A DNA stretch of 64,000 bases from Allohoeflea poritis (GTDB lineage Bacteria > Pseudomonadota > Alphaproteobacteria > Rhizobiales > Rhizobiaceae): assembly GCF_027889715.1 (NCBI RefSeq), contig NZ_JAPJZH010000009.1, positions 1 through 64,000 on the forward strand, read 5' to 3'. How positions within the stretch are numbered: position 1 is the first letter of the stretch; each line of letters starts with the position of its first letter. A program made the translations under genes and the position numbers. A model generated the notes under the pieces. The model made no database searches and was not told where the DNA came from. It saw only the letters and a program-made list of their open reading frames with translations. Shown here one piece after another: positions 6,886 to 15,668 of this stretch.

Positions 6886-7731
6886 TTGTCCGAACTCGAT
6901 TCGTCCTTCTTCCTCGTCCAACGCCACGGTCCGACGGTTCAGCTTTCGATGAACCGGCCGCAGAAGGCCAACGGCATGACGCCGGACTTCTGGACCGAGC
7001 TGCCGCGCCTCCTTGGCCTGCTCGACGCCGACGAGACGGTACGGGCCGTCGTCCTGACCGGCGAAGGCAAACACTTCACGGGCGGCATGGATCTGGCAGC
7101 CTTTGCATCCATTGCTGCGCTCTTCCAGCAGGAACCGGGTCGTGCGGCTTACGCCTTTCGCAAGAAAATCATGCAGTTGCAGGACGCGTTCACCGCCATC
7201 GAACGCGCACGCTTTCCGGTGATCGCGGCCATTCACGGCGCCTGTATCGGCGGCGGCATCGACATGATCTCGGCCTGCGATATGCGTCTTGCCAGCGGTG
7301 ACGCCTATTTCGCGATCGAGGAAATTAATATCGGCATGGCCGCCGATGTCGGCACTTTGCAGCGCCTCCCGAAACTCATCTCACCCGCCATTGCAGCGGA
7401 GCTTGCCTATACGGGCCGCCGCTTCGCCGCGGAAGAAGCTTTGCGCATAGGCCTTCTCAGCGCGGTCACGGACAGCCGGGATGAACTGGTGAAAGCCGCA
7501 CTGGCGCTCGCTGAGCGGATCAGCGCGAAATCGCCTCTGGCAATTGCCGGCATCAAGGCCAATCTGGCCTATAGCCGCGATCACGGCGTTGCCGACGGCC
7601 TTGATTACATGGCCACATGGAACGCCGGCATGTTGCGGCCGGAGGACCTGATGAACGCCGTGCAGGCGGCAATGGCCAAGAAAGAAGCCGAATTCGCCGA
7701 CCTTTTGTCCGAGGGTTCACTCGCCATCTGA
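6886..7731 (+). CDS. enoyl-CoA hydratase/isomerase family protein, dienoyl-CoA isomerase-like
   Basis: Crotonase-fold protein of 281 residues acting on acyl-CoA. The oxyanion-hole segments are GEGKHFTGGMDL and HGACIGGGIDMISACD. The region IEEINIGMAADVGTLQRLPK closely matches delta3,5-delta2,4-dienoyl-CoA isomerase (ECH1) rather than classical hydratases, including the Asp of AADVGT, so the likely job is oxidation of unsaturated fatty acids with odd-position double bonds. The start is TTG at 6886 because AGGAGA lies six bases upstream; no ATG is suitably placed. Its 3' end overlaps by 15 bases the convergent gene at 7717-8190. Confidence 0.85.
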   Translation: MSELDSSFFLVQRHGPTVQLSMNRPQKANGMTPDFWTELPRLLGLLDADETVRAVVLTGEGKHFTGGMDLAAFASIAALFQQEPGRAAYAFRKKIMQLQDAFTAIERARFPVIAAIHGACIGGGIDMISACDMRLASGDAYFAIEEINIGMAADVGTLQRLPKLISPAIAAELAYTGRRFAAEEALRIGLLSAVTDSRDELVKAALALAERISAKSPLAIAGIKANLAYSRDHGVADGLDYMATWNAGMLRPEDLMNAVQAAMAKKEAEFADLLSEGSLAI

Positions 7732-8190
7732 TTTTTCCGCGAGTGCGGGCGAATCGGCTCCGACAACCGCGAACTCACCGCATAGCCACAGGGAGACCTC
7801 GGCGGCTTCCTCGACGCTGGAAAACTCGAAAAGCCCGCCGCCTGCCGCTCCCGGAAACGCGATGTTGATTGTCTGCGAATCCGGCGGTGCGCCGACCGTC
7901 AGTGTTTGCGGCTCAAGCAGGCGCGCGGCCGAGTGCAGCGCCGCGTGTTCGACGAAACCGACCCGGCTGTCCGCGAGCCGCAAAAACGCACTGCTGCCAT
8001 CTCTTGTCATCACCACATTTCGTATCGGCAGGTCCGGAAACGCCCTGGAGAAGGATTCGATGGCCGATCCTGTATCCGCCATGCCGACTTCAGGCTCGAC
8101 CCCGCTGCGACGCCAGCGCAGATAAAACAGCAGTGCGCTGCCGACGATAACGATGGCTGTCAGCAGCCAGAATCCTTCCGGCAGGTTCAT
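7717..8190 (-). CDS. hypothetical membrane-anchored protein
   Basis: Unrecognised 157-residue protein. One N-terminal transmembrane helix (FWLLTAIVIVGSALLFYLRW) is followed by a soluble alpha/beta region with RNVVMTRDGSSAFLRL and LTVGAPPDSQTINIAFPG, likely on the cytoplasmic face given the RWRR after the helix. The ATG at 8190 (MNLPEGF) has GGAAACGG upstream and places the helix at the N-terminus. It lies downstream of the NDUFAF6-like gene on the same strand (gap 62 bases) and may be transcribed with it. Confidence 0.6.
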   Translation of the reverse strand: MNLPEGFWLLTAIVIVGSALLFYLRWRRSGVEPEVGMADTGSAIESFSRAFPDLPIRNVVMTRDGSSAFLRLADSRVGFVEHAALHSAARLLEPQTLTVGAPPDSQTINIAFPGAAGGGLFEFSSVEEAAEVSLWLCGEFAVVGADSPALAEKSDGE

Positions 8191-8252
8191 CGTTCCGTTT
8201 CCAATATCGGTTGCGCCGATTATGCGCCTCACCGGGATGTTTGACAAATGTC

Positions 8253-9110
8253 CTACAGGCGCCCGCGCCGCGCCGCCCTCCAGAGGCGCAGCTGTCGCCG
8301 CCACTGGGCGAATTGAAGCGGCTCAGATAATAGCGCAGCACCCAGCCTTTCCGCGCGGTCGAACACCGGTTCGGCAAGGGCAAGCGGCAGAAAAGCGGCA
8401 AAGCTCCCGGATGGCAGTTGACCGACCATCGTCCGGGCCTCGGACAGGTGTTCCCGGCCAAGCGCAACAAATGCGGCTATCGCCTGACCAATCGCATCCT
8501 CATTTCGCGCGGCGAGGAAGGCGTCACGGTCGAGCCCGGTCGCCCGCAACAGATCGCCGGGAATATAGACTTGCCCCTGCGACCGGTGCACCGGGAGCAG
8601 CAACAGCGTTCCGGCGACCAGTTGCGCCACGCCGGCATGGCCTGCCGCGTCGGCGGAACGGCGTGCCGCATCCGGGCCCAGAACATTGACGCAAAGCTGG
8701 ATGATCGCGGACGCGGTTTCGCCTGCGTAGCCTTCGAAGGCGTTCCGGTCGGGCATGGGATCGTCATACAGATCGAATTGGCGCGCGGCGATCATGTTGA
8801 GAAACGGTGCAGTGGAGAGCCCGTGCCTGTCAATCGTCGCCGCCAGCGCCGCGGCGACGGGATTCGCCTGCGCCGCACCGTGCGGGCTGCCCTCCAGGAA
8901 ATCGCGCCACCATTGCAGGCGGACCTCTCCCATGGTCGGCTCGGTGATATTCTCGCGTATGCGGGCAATCTCGAGATTGAAAGCGTAAAGCGCGCTGATG
9001 GCGCCACGCGCGTCATGTGGCGTCAGGAGCGCGCAGAGATAGCGATCCCGGTCGCCGGCACGAAGAGCCGCAAGACAATGATCCGCATTCGGGATGACGC
9101 TGTCGGACAA
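8253..9110 (-). CDS. squalene/phytoene synthase-fold protein, NDUFAF6-like
   Basis: A 285-residue all-alpha protein of the trans-isoprenyl synthase superfamily, closest in character to the mitochondrial complex I assembly factor NDUFAF6. The first Asp-rich motif of real phytoene synthases is replaced: where CrtB of this window has WCRHADDVID, this protein has YAFNLEIARIRE. The second Asp motif is also absent (LLLLPVHRSQGQVYIP). It is therefore most likely not an enzyme of carotenoid synthesis. The EVRLQWWRDFLEG segment is typical of the NDUFAF6 branch. It lies next to an NDUFAF3-like gene and secDF. Confidence 0.8.
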   Translation of the reverse strand: MSDSVIPNADHCLAALRAGDRDRYLCALLTPHDARGAISALYAFNLEIARIRENITEPTMGEVRLQWWRDFLEGSPHGAAQANPVAAALAATIDRHGLSTAPFLNMIAARQFDLYDDPMPDRNAFEGYAGETASAIIQLCVNVLGPDAARRSADAAGHAGVAQLVAGTLLLLPVHRSQGQVYIPGDLLRATGLDRDAFLAARNEDAIGQAIAAFVALGREHLSEARTMVGQLPSGSFAAFLPLALAEPVFDRAERLGAALLSEPLQFAQWRRQLRLWRAARRGRL

Positions 9111-9120
9111 CGGGACCGGC

Positions 9121-9507
9121 TCAAACCGCGATCAACGCCGCGGCAACGGCGCGCGATTCGGCAAGCATCACATTGTAGGTCCGCACCGCCGCGCCGGTAT
9201 TCATCGGGTCGGATATGATCCCGGCATCCCGCAACCTTATCTTGAGTTCCGGCGGCAGGCGGCGGATTTCTGTACCGGTGCCGACGAGCAGCACCTCTAT
9301 GTCCGCTGATTCCTCCAGAACGCGTGCAAACAGCGCCGGCTCCAGAACGCTCTCCTCGGTCACGTCCCAGCCGTAAATTCCCGTTGGGAGGCAAAGCAGC
9401 GACCCGCGATGCGACATGCCGGCGAACCGGAAGCCGCCATTGCCATAGGCATCGATCGGCGCCCGGTCCGGAAAATGCGCGTCGCGGATTTCAATGCCCT
9501 TGCGCAT
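9121..9507 (-). CDS. Mth938-like domain protein (DUF498), NDUFAF3-like
   Basis: A 128-residue protein of the Mth938/DUF498 family, homologous to the mitochondrial complex I assembly factor NDUFAF3. Recognisable parts are GGFRFAGMSHRGSLLCLP, GIYGWDV and VLLVGTGTEIRRLP. It is three bases from secDF upstream and ten from the NDUFAF6-like gene downstream, all on one strand, an arrangement that suggests work in membrane-protein insertion or assembly of respiratory complex I at the inner membrane. The biochemical activity of the family is not known. Confidence 0.85.
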   Translation of the reverse strand: MRKGIEIRDAHFPDRAPIDAYGNGGFRFAGMSHRGSLLCLPTGIYGWDVTEESVLEPALFARVLEESADIEVLLVGTGTEIRRLPPELKIRLRDAGIISDPMNTGAAVRTYNVMLAESRAVAAALIAV

Positions 9508-9510
9508 ACG

Positions 9511-12078
9511 TCACGCTGTCCCGGGCGCTGGCCCTTTTGCGTCCTTCTCGTCTTCTTCCGATCCCATGCCGGCCTGGAAGGTTTCCCCGCGCAGCTTGAA
9601 CAGGATCAGAACAGGCGCCGCGACGAAGATTGACGAATAGGTACCGATGACCACGCCGAATATCATCGCGAATGTGAAGGAGCGTATGACCTCGCCGCCG
9701 AATATGAACAGCGCCGAAAGCGCCAGCAACGTCGTCACCGAGGTCAGGACCGTACGCGACAGCATCTGGTTGACCGAAAGATCAAGCAGGTCCGGCAGCG
9801 GCATCTTCTTGTAGCGCCTCAGATTCTCCCTGACGCGGTCATAGACAACCACCGTATCGTTGAGCGAGTAACCGATGATTGTCAGCACCGCCGCGATACT
9901 GGAGAGGTTGAACTCGATCTGGGTGATCGCGAACATGCCGATCGTCAGCACAACGTCATTGACGGTCGCAATAATGGCCCCGAGCGCGAACTGCCACTCA
10001 AAACGGAACCAGATATAGATCAGGATCGCGAACAGCGCCGCCAGAAGCGCAATCGTACCGGCGCGCGCCAGTTCCCCGGACACGACCGGGCCGACCGATT
10101 CAACGCGCACGATGTTGTAATCGGATTCCAGATCCGACCGGACCTTGGCGACAACCGTCTGTTCGGCGTTCTCGCCCGCGCCCTGCGCCTGAACACGGAT
10201 CAGAACGTGTTCGGCGGAGCCGAATTCCTGAACCTGGATGTCACCGAGATTGAGATTCGACAGTCGCCCGCGTATGTCCCCGACATTGGCGGCCCCGGAC
10301 TTCGATTCCACCTCGATAACCGAACCGCCGGTGAAGTCGATGCCGTAATTCATGCCCACTGTTCCAAACAGCACCAGCGAGCCGAGCGCGGCGGCCGCGC
10401 TGAACATGAATGTGAATTTGCGCAGCCACATGAACCGGTAATGGGCGCCGCTGAACAGGTCCGTCAGAAGCCCCTTCGGCAATTGCTTGGGACGGCGCCG
10501 GCGCACCCACTCTGCAATCATCCAGCGGGTCACCGTGAAGGCGGTGAAAACCGTGGTCACGATACCGATGGCAAGCGTTACGGCAAATCCGCGCACCGGC
10601 CCCGAGCCGAGATAGAACAGGATCACGGCGGCGATGAGCGTGGTGATGTTGGCATCGAGGATGGTTCCGAAGGCACGCTGGAAACCGGCATCGATGGCCT
10701 GGACCAATGAGCGCCCGCCGCGGCGTTCCTCGCGTATGCGCTCATAGATGAGGACATTGGAGTCCACGGCCATACCGACCGTCAGAACAATGCCGGCAAT
10801 TCCGGGAAGCGTCAGCGTCGCGCCGATGAGCGTCAGAACGGCGATGATCATGATAACGTTGAAGATCAGCGCCAGGTTGGCGATCAGCCCGAGAAAACCA
10901 TAGGCAATGAAAATGAACGCCACGACCAGGATCGCGCCGATAATGCCGGCCGTTTCACCGGCGGCAATGGAGTCGGCGCCAAGGCCCGGCCCGACCGTCC
11001 GCTCCTCCATTACGGTCAGCGTCGCCGGCAAGGCGCCGGCGCGCAGCAGCACCGCGAGATCGTTGGCCGACTCGACTGTGAAATTGCCCGATATCTGGCC
11101 GCTGCCACCCAGGATGGGCTCATTGATAACGGGTGCGGTAATAACCGCTTCGTCCAGCACGATGGCAAACGGATAGCCGACATTCTGTTGCGTGACCTGT
11201 CCGAAACGCTGGGCGCCGGCGGTGTCGAAACGGAAGGTGACGATCGGCTCGTTGGTGCGCTGGTCGAAGCCGGCCTGCGCATCGACGAGATTGTCGCCCG
11301 ACAGCAGCGCCCGCTTCTGCAGCAGGAACGGGATCGGTGGATCGTCATTCGAATAGACAATCTCGGAGGTGACCGGCGGCCTGCCCCTCAACGCCTCTTC
11401 CGCCGACATTGAGCGGTCGACCAGGTGGAATGTCAGCTTGGCCGTCTGGCTGATGATGTCTTTCAGCCGCTGCGGATCGTCGAAACCCGGTACCTGGACA
11501 AGGATCCGGTCCTCTCCCTGGCGGGCGATGACCGGTTCCGTGGTGCCCAGCTCATCCACGCGTCGGCGCACGACTTCGATCGATTGCGAAACCGCTGAAG
11601 AGACCCGGTTGTCCAAACCCTCTTCGGTCAGCGTCATGCGCAGCAGACCGGGTTCGGGCTCCGACAGTTCGACCTCGCGCAGCGTACCGCCGCTCAACAG
11701 GCCGGCATTGACGAGTTGCGTCAATTCCGAAAGGGCTTCCTTTGCCCTTTCGACGTCATCGGCGTTGCGTATTCTCACCTGCCCGACCAGCCCGTTGCCG
11801 GACAGGCCGGTATAACCGATGCCGTCGTCACGCAGCAGCCGGCGCATGTCGTCGACAAGCGTATTCAGCCGCTCGGTTTCAATATCCTCCCGCTCGACCC
11901 GCACGAGCAGGTGCGAGCCGCCCTGCAAATCCAGTCCGAGGGTCAGTTGCTTTTTCGGAAACCAGTCCGGCATCGCCGCAAGCTGCTGCTGCGTGAACAG
12001 GTTTGGTGCCGCAAAGACCACGCCTGCCAGCACGGCAAGCCAGATAAGGGTTGTTTTCCAGCGGGAGAAATACAGCAT
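9511..12078 (-). CDS. secDF: protein translocase SecD-SecF fusion
   Basis: Inner-membrane partner of SecYEG that uses the proton motive force to pull exported proteins from the periplasmic side. At 855 residues it joins SecD (about 1-530) and SecF (about 555-855) in one chain, as in many alphaproteobacteria. Visible landmarks: first transmembrane helix at 7-25, the SecD motif GLDLQGGSHLLVRVE, the periplasmic P1 region, TVGPGLGADSI, then a second set of helices, the SecF motif GIDFTGGSVIEVE, and ending with the usual helices before a hydrophilic tail. yajC lies 75 bases upstream, so yajC-secDF-NDUFAF3-NDUFAF6 probably form one operon. Confidence 0.96.
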   Translation of the reverse strand: MLYFSRWKTTLIWLAVLAGVVFAAPNLFTQQQLAAMPDWFPKKQLTLGLDLQGGSHLLVRVEREDIETERLNTLVDDMRRLLRDDGIGYTGLSGNGLVGQVRIRNADDVERAKEALSELTQLVNAGLLSGGTLREVELSEPEPGLLRMTLTEEGLDNRVSSAVSQSIEVVRRRVDELGTTEPVIARQGEDRILVQVPGFDDPQRLKDIISQTAKLTFHLVDRSMSAEEALRGRPPVTSEIVYSNDDPPIPFLLQKRALLSGDNLVDAQAGFDQRTNEPIVTFRFDTAGAQRFGQVTQQNVGYPFAIVLDEAVITAPVINEPILGGSGQISGNFTVESANDLAVLLRAGALPATLTVMEERTVGPGLGADSIAAGETAGIIGAILVVAFIFIAYGFLGLIANLALIFNVIMIIAVLTLIGATLTLPGIAGIVLTVGMAVDSNVLIYERIREERRGGRSLVQAIDAGFQRAFGTILDANITTLIAAVILFYLGSGPVRGFAVTLAIGIVTTVFTAFTVTRWMIAEWVRRRRPKQLPKGLLTDLFSGAHYRFMWLRKFTFMFSAAAALGSLVLFGTVGMNYGIDFTGGSVIEVESKSGAANVGDIRGRLSNLNLGDIQVQEFGSAEHVLIRVQAQGAGENAEQTVVAKVRSDLESDYNIVRVESVGPVVSGELARAGTIALLAALFAILIYIWFRFEWQFALGAIIATVNDVVLTIGMFAITQIEFNLSSIAAVLTIIGYSLNDTVVVYDRVRENLRRYKKMPLPDLLDLSVNQMLSRTVLTSVTTLLALSALFIFGGEVIRSFTFAMIFGVVIGTYSSIFVAAPVLILFKLRGETFQAGMGSEEDEKDAKGPAPGTA

Positions 12079-12153
12079 CGCGTTCTCAGCTCATCGGATA
12101 ATCGTGCCGGTTAAACGGCTGTTGGCGCCAAAGGGTCGGCACCGTTTATCCAT

Positions 12154-12495
12154 CTACTTCTTTTGTGCCGTTTCTTGGACCGGTTCACCCTTCACTTTCA
12201 CGTCAGCCAGAAGGGAACGCATGACACGAACCTTGAGGCCTTCCGCGATCTCGACTTCGATTTCGGTATCGTCGACAACCTTGGTCACTTTCCCGGTAAT
12301 ACCACCACCGGTCACCACCTGATCGCCGCGCCGCACATTGTTCAGCATTTCCTGGCGTTTTTTCATCTGCTGGCGCTGCGGCCGGATGATCAGGAAATAC
12401 ATGATAACAAAAATCAGGATGAACGGCATGATCGACACGAGGATGTCGCCGCCGCCGCCCCCTGCAGCCTGCGCATATGCCGGTGTTACAAACAT
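12154..12495 (-). CDS. yajC: preprotein translocase subunit YajC
   Basis: Small single-span accessory subunit of the SecDF-YajC complex, 113 residues. The helix ILVSIMPFILIFVIMYFLI is followed by the family signature RPQRQQMKKRQEM and the conserved GDQVVTGGGITGKV. It is placed immediately upstream of secDF, as in most Proteobacteria. Confidence 0.95.
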   Translation of the reverse strand: MFVTPAYAQAAGGGGGDILVSIMPFILIFVIMYFLIIRPQRQQMKKRQEMLNNVRRGDQVVTGGGITGKVTKVVDDTEIEVEIAEGLKVRVMRSLLADVKVKGEPVQETAQKK

Positions 12496-12678
12496 CGAGT
12501 GGCTCCTTTTGGGAATTCTTTATTTATCTGACTTCAAGGCGGTAACGACCGGCCCTTTGCTTTGCCAGATATAGTGTCGCGGCCGCTATTGCAACTGCCG
12601 ACGCAAGCTCCGGACCCTTTTCGTCAGCGCGCCGTCGTGCTACCGCACCCCGCAACCGCAACATTGAAGGGAAATGTC

Positions 12679-13563
12679 TTGGCAAAGGCGACGCTGCAAA
12701 ATCTGCTTGAGGAAATCCAAAGGCTTACGGCTGCCGTCGAGTCGCTCAGCGGACCGCAGCAGGCACAAAACGACTTCGGTGCGGCCGATTGCTTCATCTG
12801 GGAACCAGCGATCGGTTACCTGCAGCCGGTCGCCAAGCCCAACCGGATCGATATCGCCCTGATACGCGGCGTCGACCGGGTGCGCGACATATTGCACGAC
12901 AACACCAAACGCTTTGCCGAAGGATTTCCCGCCAATAATGTACTTCTTTGGGGCGCGCGCGGCATGGGCAAGTCCTCATTGGTCAAGGCGACGCACGCCG
13001 CAATCTGCGGCCATGAGCCCGGTGACAAGCAACACCCGCTCAAACTCGTCGAGATCCATCGGGAGGACATCGACAGCCTGCCGCAGCTGATGGCCCTGCT
13101 GCGCGGCCGCCCGGAACGCTTCATCCTGTTTTGCGACGACCTGTCTTTCGATCACGACGATACCACCTATAAATCGCTCAAGGCTGCCCTTGAGGGCGGG
13201 CTGGAAGGCCGCGCCGCCAATGTCGTCTTTTACGCGACATCCAACCGCCGCCACCTGATGCCGCGCGATATGATGGAAAACGAGCGTTCGACGGCCATCA
13301 ATCCCTCGGAAGCTGTGGAGGAGAAGGTCTCGCTATCAGACCGGTTTGGCCTGTGGCTCGGCTTCCACAAATGCAGCCAGGACGAATATCTGGAAATGAT
13401 CGATGTTTATGCGCGGCACTACGGGCTCGAAATGAGCTATGACCAGATGCATGCCGAGGCGCTCGAATGGGCGACCACCCGCGGCGCACGCTCCGGCCGC
13501 GTCGCCTGGCAGTTTATCCAGGACCTCGCAGGCCGGCTCGGAAAACGCTTCGACGACGCGTGA
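12679..13563 (+). CDS. AAA+ ATPase of the DUF815 family
   Basis: Cytoplasmic ATP-binding protein of unknown role. The 294-residue reading has Walker A (LLWGARGMGKSSLVKA), Walker B (RFILFCDDLSF) and the DUF815 hallmark YKSLKAALEGGLEGR, then NVVFYATSNRRHLMP (sensor 1) and an Arg-containing C-terminal helix. TTG at 12679 is chosen since GAAGGGA lies six bases upstream; a TTG at 12562 is in frame but lacks a ribosome site. The gene is divergent from yajC and is a common neighbour of yajC-secDF in this group. Related proteins are only annotated by fold. Confidence 0.85.
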   Translation: MAKATLQNLLEEIQRLTAAVESLSGPQQAQNDFGAADCFIWEPAIGYLQPVAKPNRIDIALIRGVDRVRDILHDNTKRFAEGFPANNVLLWGARGMGKSSLVKATHAAICGHEPGDKQHPLKLVEIHREDIDSLPQLMALLRGRPERFILFCDDLSFDHDDTTYKSLKAALEGGLEGRAANVVFYATSNRRHLMPRDMMENERSTAINPSEAVEEKVSLSDRFGLWLGFHKCSQDEYLEMIDVYARHYGLEMSYDQMHAEALEWATTRGARSGRVAWQFIQDLAGRLGKRFDDA

Positions 13564-13578
13564 GCTGCGGCGATCGGG

Positions 13579-15402
13579 CTACTTTTCGTCCAGTTGCCAG
13601 ACGCCATTCCAGTCCTTGGGGGCGCCGTCCCGGCGTATGATCGCCAGACGTTCGAGATAGACTTCGCTGACCGGATCGTTGAACTGCCGGCAGCCATCGA
13701 AGCCGGTTTCAGCCTTCGCCCAGTCTCCGGAACTGAAAGCGTCCAGGGCCGCCTCGAACCGCTCTTTCAGCTCGATGACAGGCTCCCCCAGCGCCGTCAG
13801 CTGCCCCAACGGCTCGTAGATGGCAACCGGTTCGGTTTTGCCCTTGACGATCAGGTTGTCGATCCTGCGGAACTCGAATTCGCCCGACGCCATCGCACAG
13901 GTCCGGCCGCATACCAGAACGCTGGTTCCGTAGACCTTGTTCGCCGCTTCCAGACGCGCACCGAGATTTACCGTATCGCCCATGACGGTGTAGTTCTTGG
14001 TTTTCTCCGAGCCGATCGATCCGACAACGGCCTCGCCGGTGGCAATGCCGATACGCATGGCAACGTCCGGCAGATCCCGCCTGAGGCCTGTCAGTTCCGG
14101 CAGCTCTTCCCGCAGTTTTTCAATCAGTGCCGAATCCTTCAGCGCCGCCCCGACCGCAAGCCTGGCCTGCTCGCCGTCCTCACAGAATGGCGCCGTCCAG
14201 AAGGCCATGATCGCATCGCCGATATATTTGTCGATCAGCCCCTGCTGCTCGGTGATGGGCTCCGACATCATGGAAAGGTACCTGTTGATCAACGTCACCA
14301 GGCCGCCCGGCGTGAAACGCTCTGAAATGCTGGTGAAATTGGCAATGTCGGCGAACAGGACGGAGACAACCTTCTTCTCGCCATTGACGAGCTCCATATT
14401 CGTATCGCCGATCAGGCCGGAAACCACACGCGGATCGACATACTGGCCGAATGTGTCCTTGATTTCCTCAGTCTTGCGCAGGCCCTCGACCATGCCATTG
14501 AAACTGCGGGCAAGGTCACCGATCTCGTCCGACGAAGAGGTTTCGAGTTGCCCGGTCAGATTGCCCGCCTCGACCTCCTGCGTACCGGCAACCAGCTGGC
14601 GCAGCGGTTTGAGCATGTTTTTAATGACAATGCTGCACAGGACGAGGGCGAGAACGCCTGACAAGGCTGCAAGGATGATGTTGATCCAAAGGGCCTGACG
14701 TTCGTGCTCCTCGGCCTTCAGGGCCGCGCTTTCTGTAAAGCCGGCAATCGATTCCCAGGTTGTGCGCAAATTGAGCGCCAACTGGTCCTCTTCTTCTTCA
14801 ATGAGTTTTTCCAGTTCGAACCGCATCGGGCTGTCCTGGCGAAACGCTTCGATCAACAGCGTCAATTGCGAATGCAGATTGGAATGCTGCTGATCGATGG
14901 ATTGCAGCTGCGGCAAAAGCGATTTCAACGCGTCGCGCCCCTCCTCCGTCTGTGCGGTGGTTATCGCTCGCGCAATCAGGGCCTCCGCCCTTTCAACAGC
15001 CTCATCCACCCTGGCTTCCCGGACCTCGAAATCGCGCTCTTCCAGAGAAACCAGGTTCTGCAGTTCGGTCCGCTGGTCTTCAAGTCGCGCCGACTTTTCC
15101 TCAATGGTCTCAAAGCCGCTCAGCAGGTGCCGCGGCACAATACCGGAGGCCAGTTCCTGCAGTTCCTCGTCAATGAGTTTGATGCCGGTCAGGTGTTTCT
15201 CGAGCCGCTCGACATGAATCTCCTGTTGGGCAATCTCCAGGTCGATCTCCGCAATCCGGTCTGAAATCGGAATGAAGATCTCCGCCAGATCCGATACTTC
15301 CTTGCTGACGAGATAGAGCTTGTAGGTGGAATAGGTGATCGATGCGCCCATGATGACGAAAACCAGGGCTGCGATGCCAAATATCTTATGCGGGATCTTC
15401 AT
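13579..15402 (-). CDS. membrane-bound class III adenylate cyclase with HAMP domain
   Basis: A 607-residue receptor-type cyclase producing cAMP. It has a first transmembrane helix (about 8-28), a mostly coiled-coil periplasmic region (about 30-235), a second helix (238-261), HAMP (262-315) and a class III cyclase domain (345-520). Catalytic residues are present: metal-binding Asp352 (FADIANF) and Asp396 (KYIGDAIMAF), adenine-site Lys/Asp with Asp476 in YTVMGDTVN, and transition-state Asn479/Arg483. The C-terminal 80 residues resemble the tail common to rhizobial CyaA-like proteins. It sits between nlpD and the DUF815 gene, convergent with the latter (15-base gap). The sensed signal is unknown. 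Confidence 0.9.
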   Translation of the reverse strand: MKIPHKIFGIAALVFVIMGASITYSTYKLYLVSKEVSDLAEIFIPISDRIAEIDLEIAQQEIHVERLEKHLTGIKLIDEELQELASGIVPRHLLSGFETIEEKSARLEDQRTELQNLVSLEERDFEVREARVDEAVERAEALIARAITTAQTEEGRDALKSLLPQLQSIDQQHSNLHSQLTLLIEAFRQDSPMRFELEKLIEEEEDQLALNLRTTWESIAGFTESAALKAEEHERQALWINIILAALSGVLALVLCSIVIKNMLKPLRQLVAGTQEVEAGNLTGQLETSSSDEIGDLARSFNGMVEGLRKTEEIKDTFGQYVDPRVVSGLIGDTNMELVNGEKKVVSVLFADIANFTSISERFTPGGLVTLINRYLSMMSEPITEQQGLIDKYIGDAIMAFWTAPFCEDGEQARLAVGAALKDSALIEKLREELPELTGLRRDLPDVAMRIGIATGEAVVGSIGSEKTKNYTVMGDTVNLGARLEAANKVYGTSVLVCGRTCAMASGEFEFRRIDNLIVKGKTEPVAIYEPLGQLTALGEPVIELKERFEAALDAFSSGDWAKAETGFDGCRQFNDPVSEVYLERLAIIRRDGAPKDWNGVWQLDEK

Positions 15403-15605
15403 GAAATTTCAGTTCCGAAAGCAGTCATTTTCCCGATTCGGCCGGTAAAGTTGATGCGCAAGGATCGCCCATTTCCTTGTAAAGCAGAAACGCCAATTCG
15501 CTAAATGAATGAAATTTAATGCAATCCGGCACAATCCGCCCGCCATTTACGGGTGGGCCGTTTTGAACGCCTGTTGCCGATACCAAATGGTGAAGTCGGC
15601 AAAAC

Positions 15606-15646
15606 GCGTAAAACCGGGCCCGCAGGGAACAACGGACCCGGCTTTT
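15606..15646 (-). terminator. bidirectional intrinsic terminator after nlpD
   Basis: A 9-bp stem (15614-15622 with 15633-15641, one wobble) around a 10-nt loop, with TTTTA after it on the minus strand (from 15613 downward) and CTTTT on the plus strand (15642-15646). Minus-strand reading ends the nlpD transcript. Confidence 0.65.
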
Positions 15647-15668
15647 CCTGCTTGAGACTGGAAGGTCT

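Noticed and set aside
8253-9110. Assignment as crtB (phytoene synthase)
   Set aside because: Both catalytic Asp motifs are missing and the neighbours are NDUFAF3-like and secDF; the true crtB is at 47165-48127.
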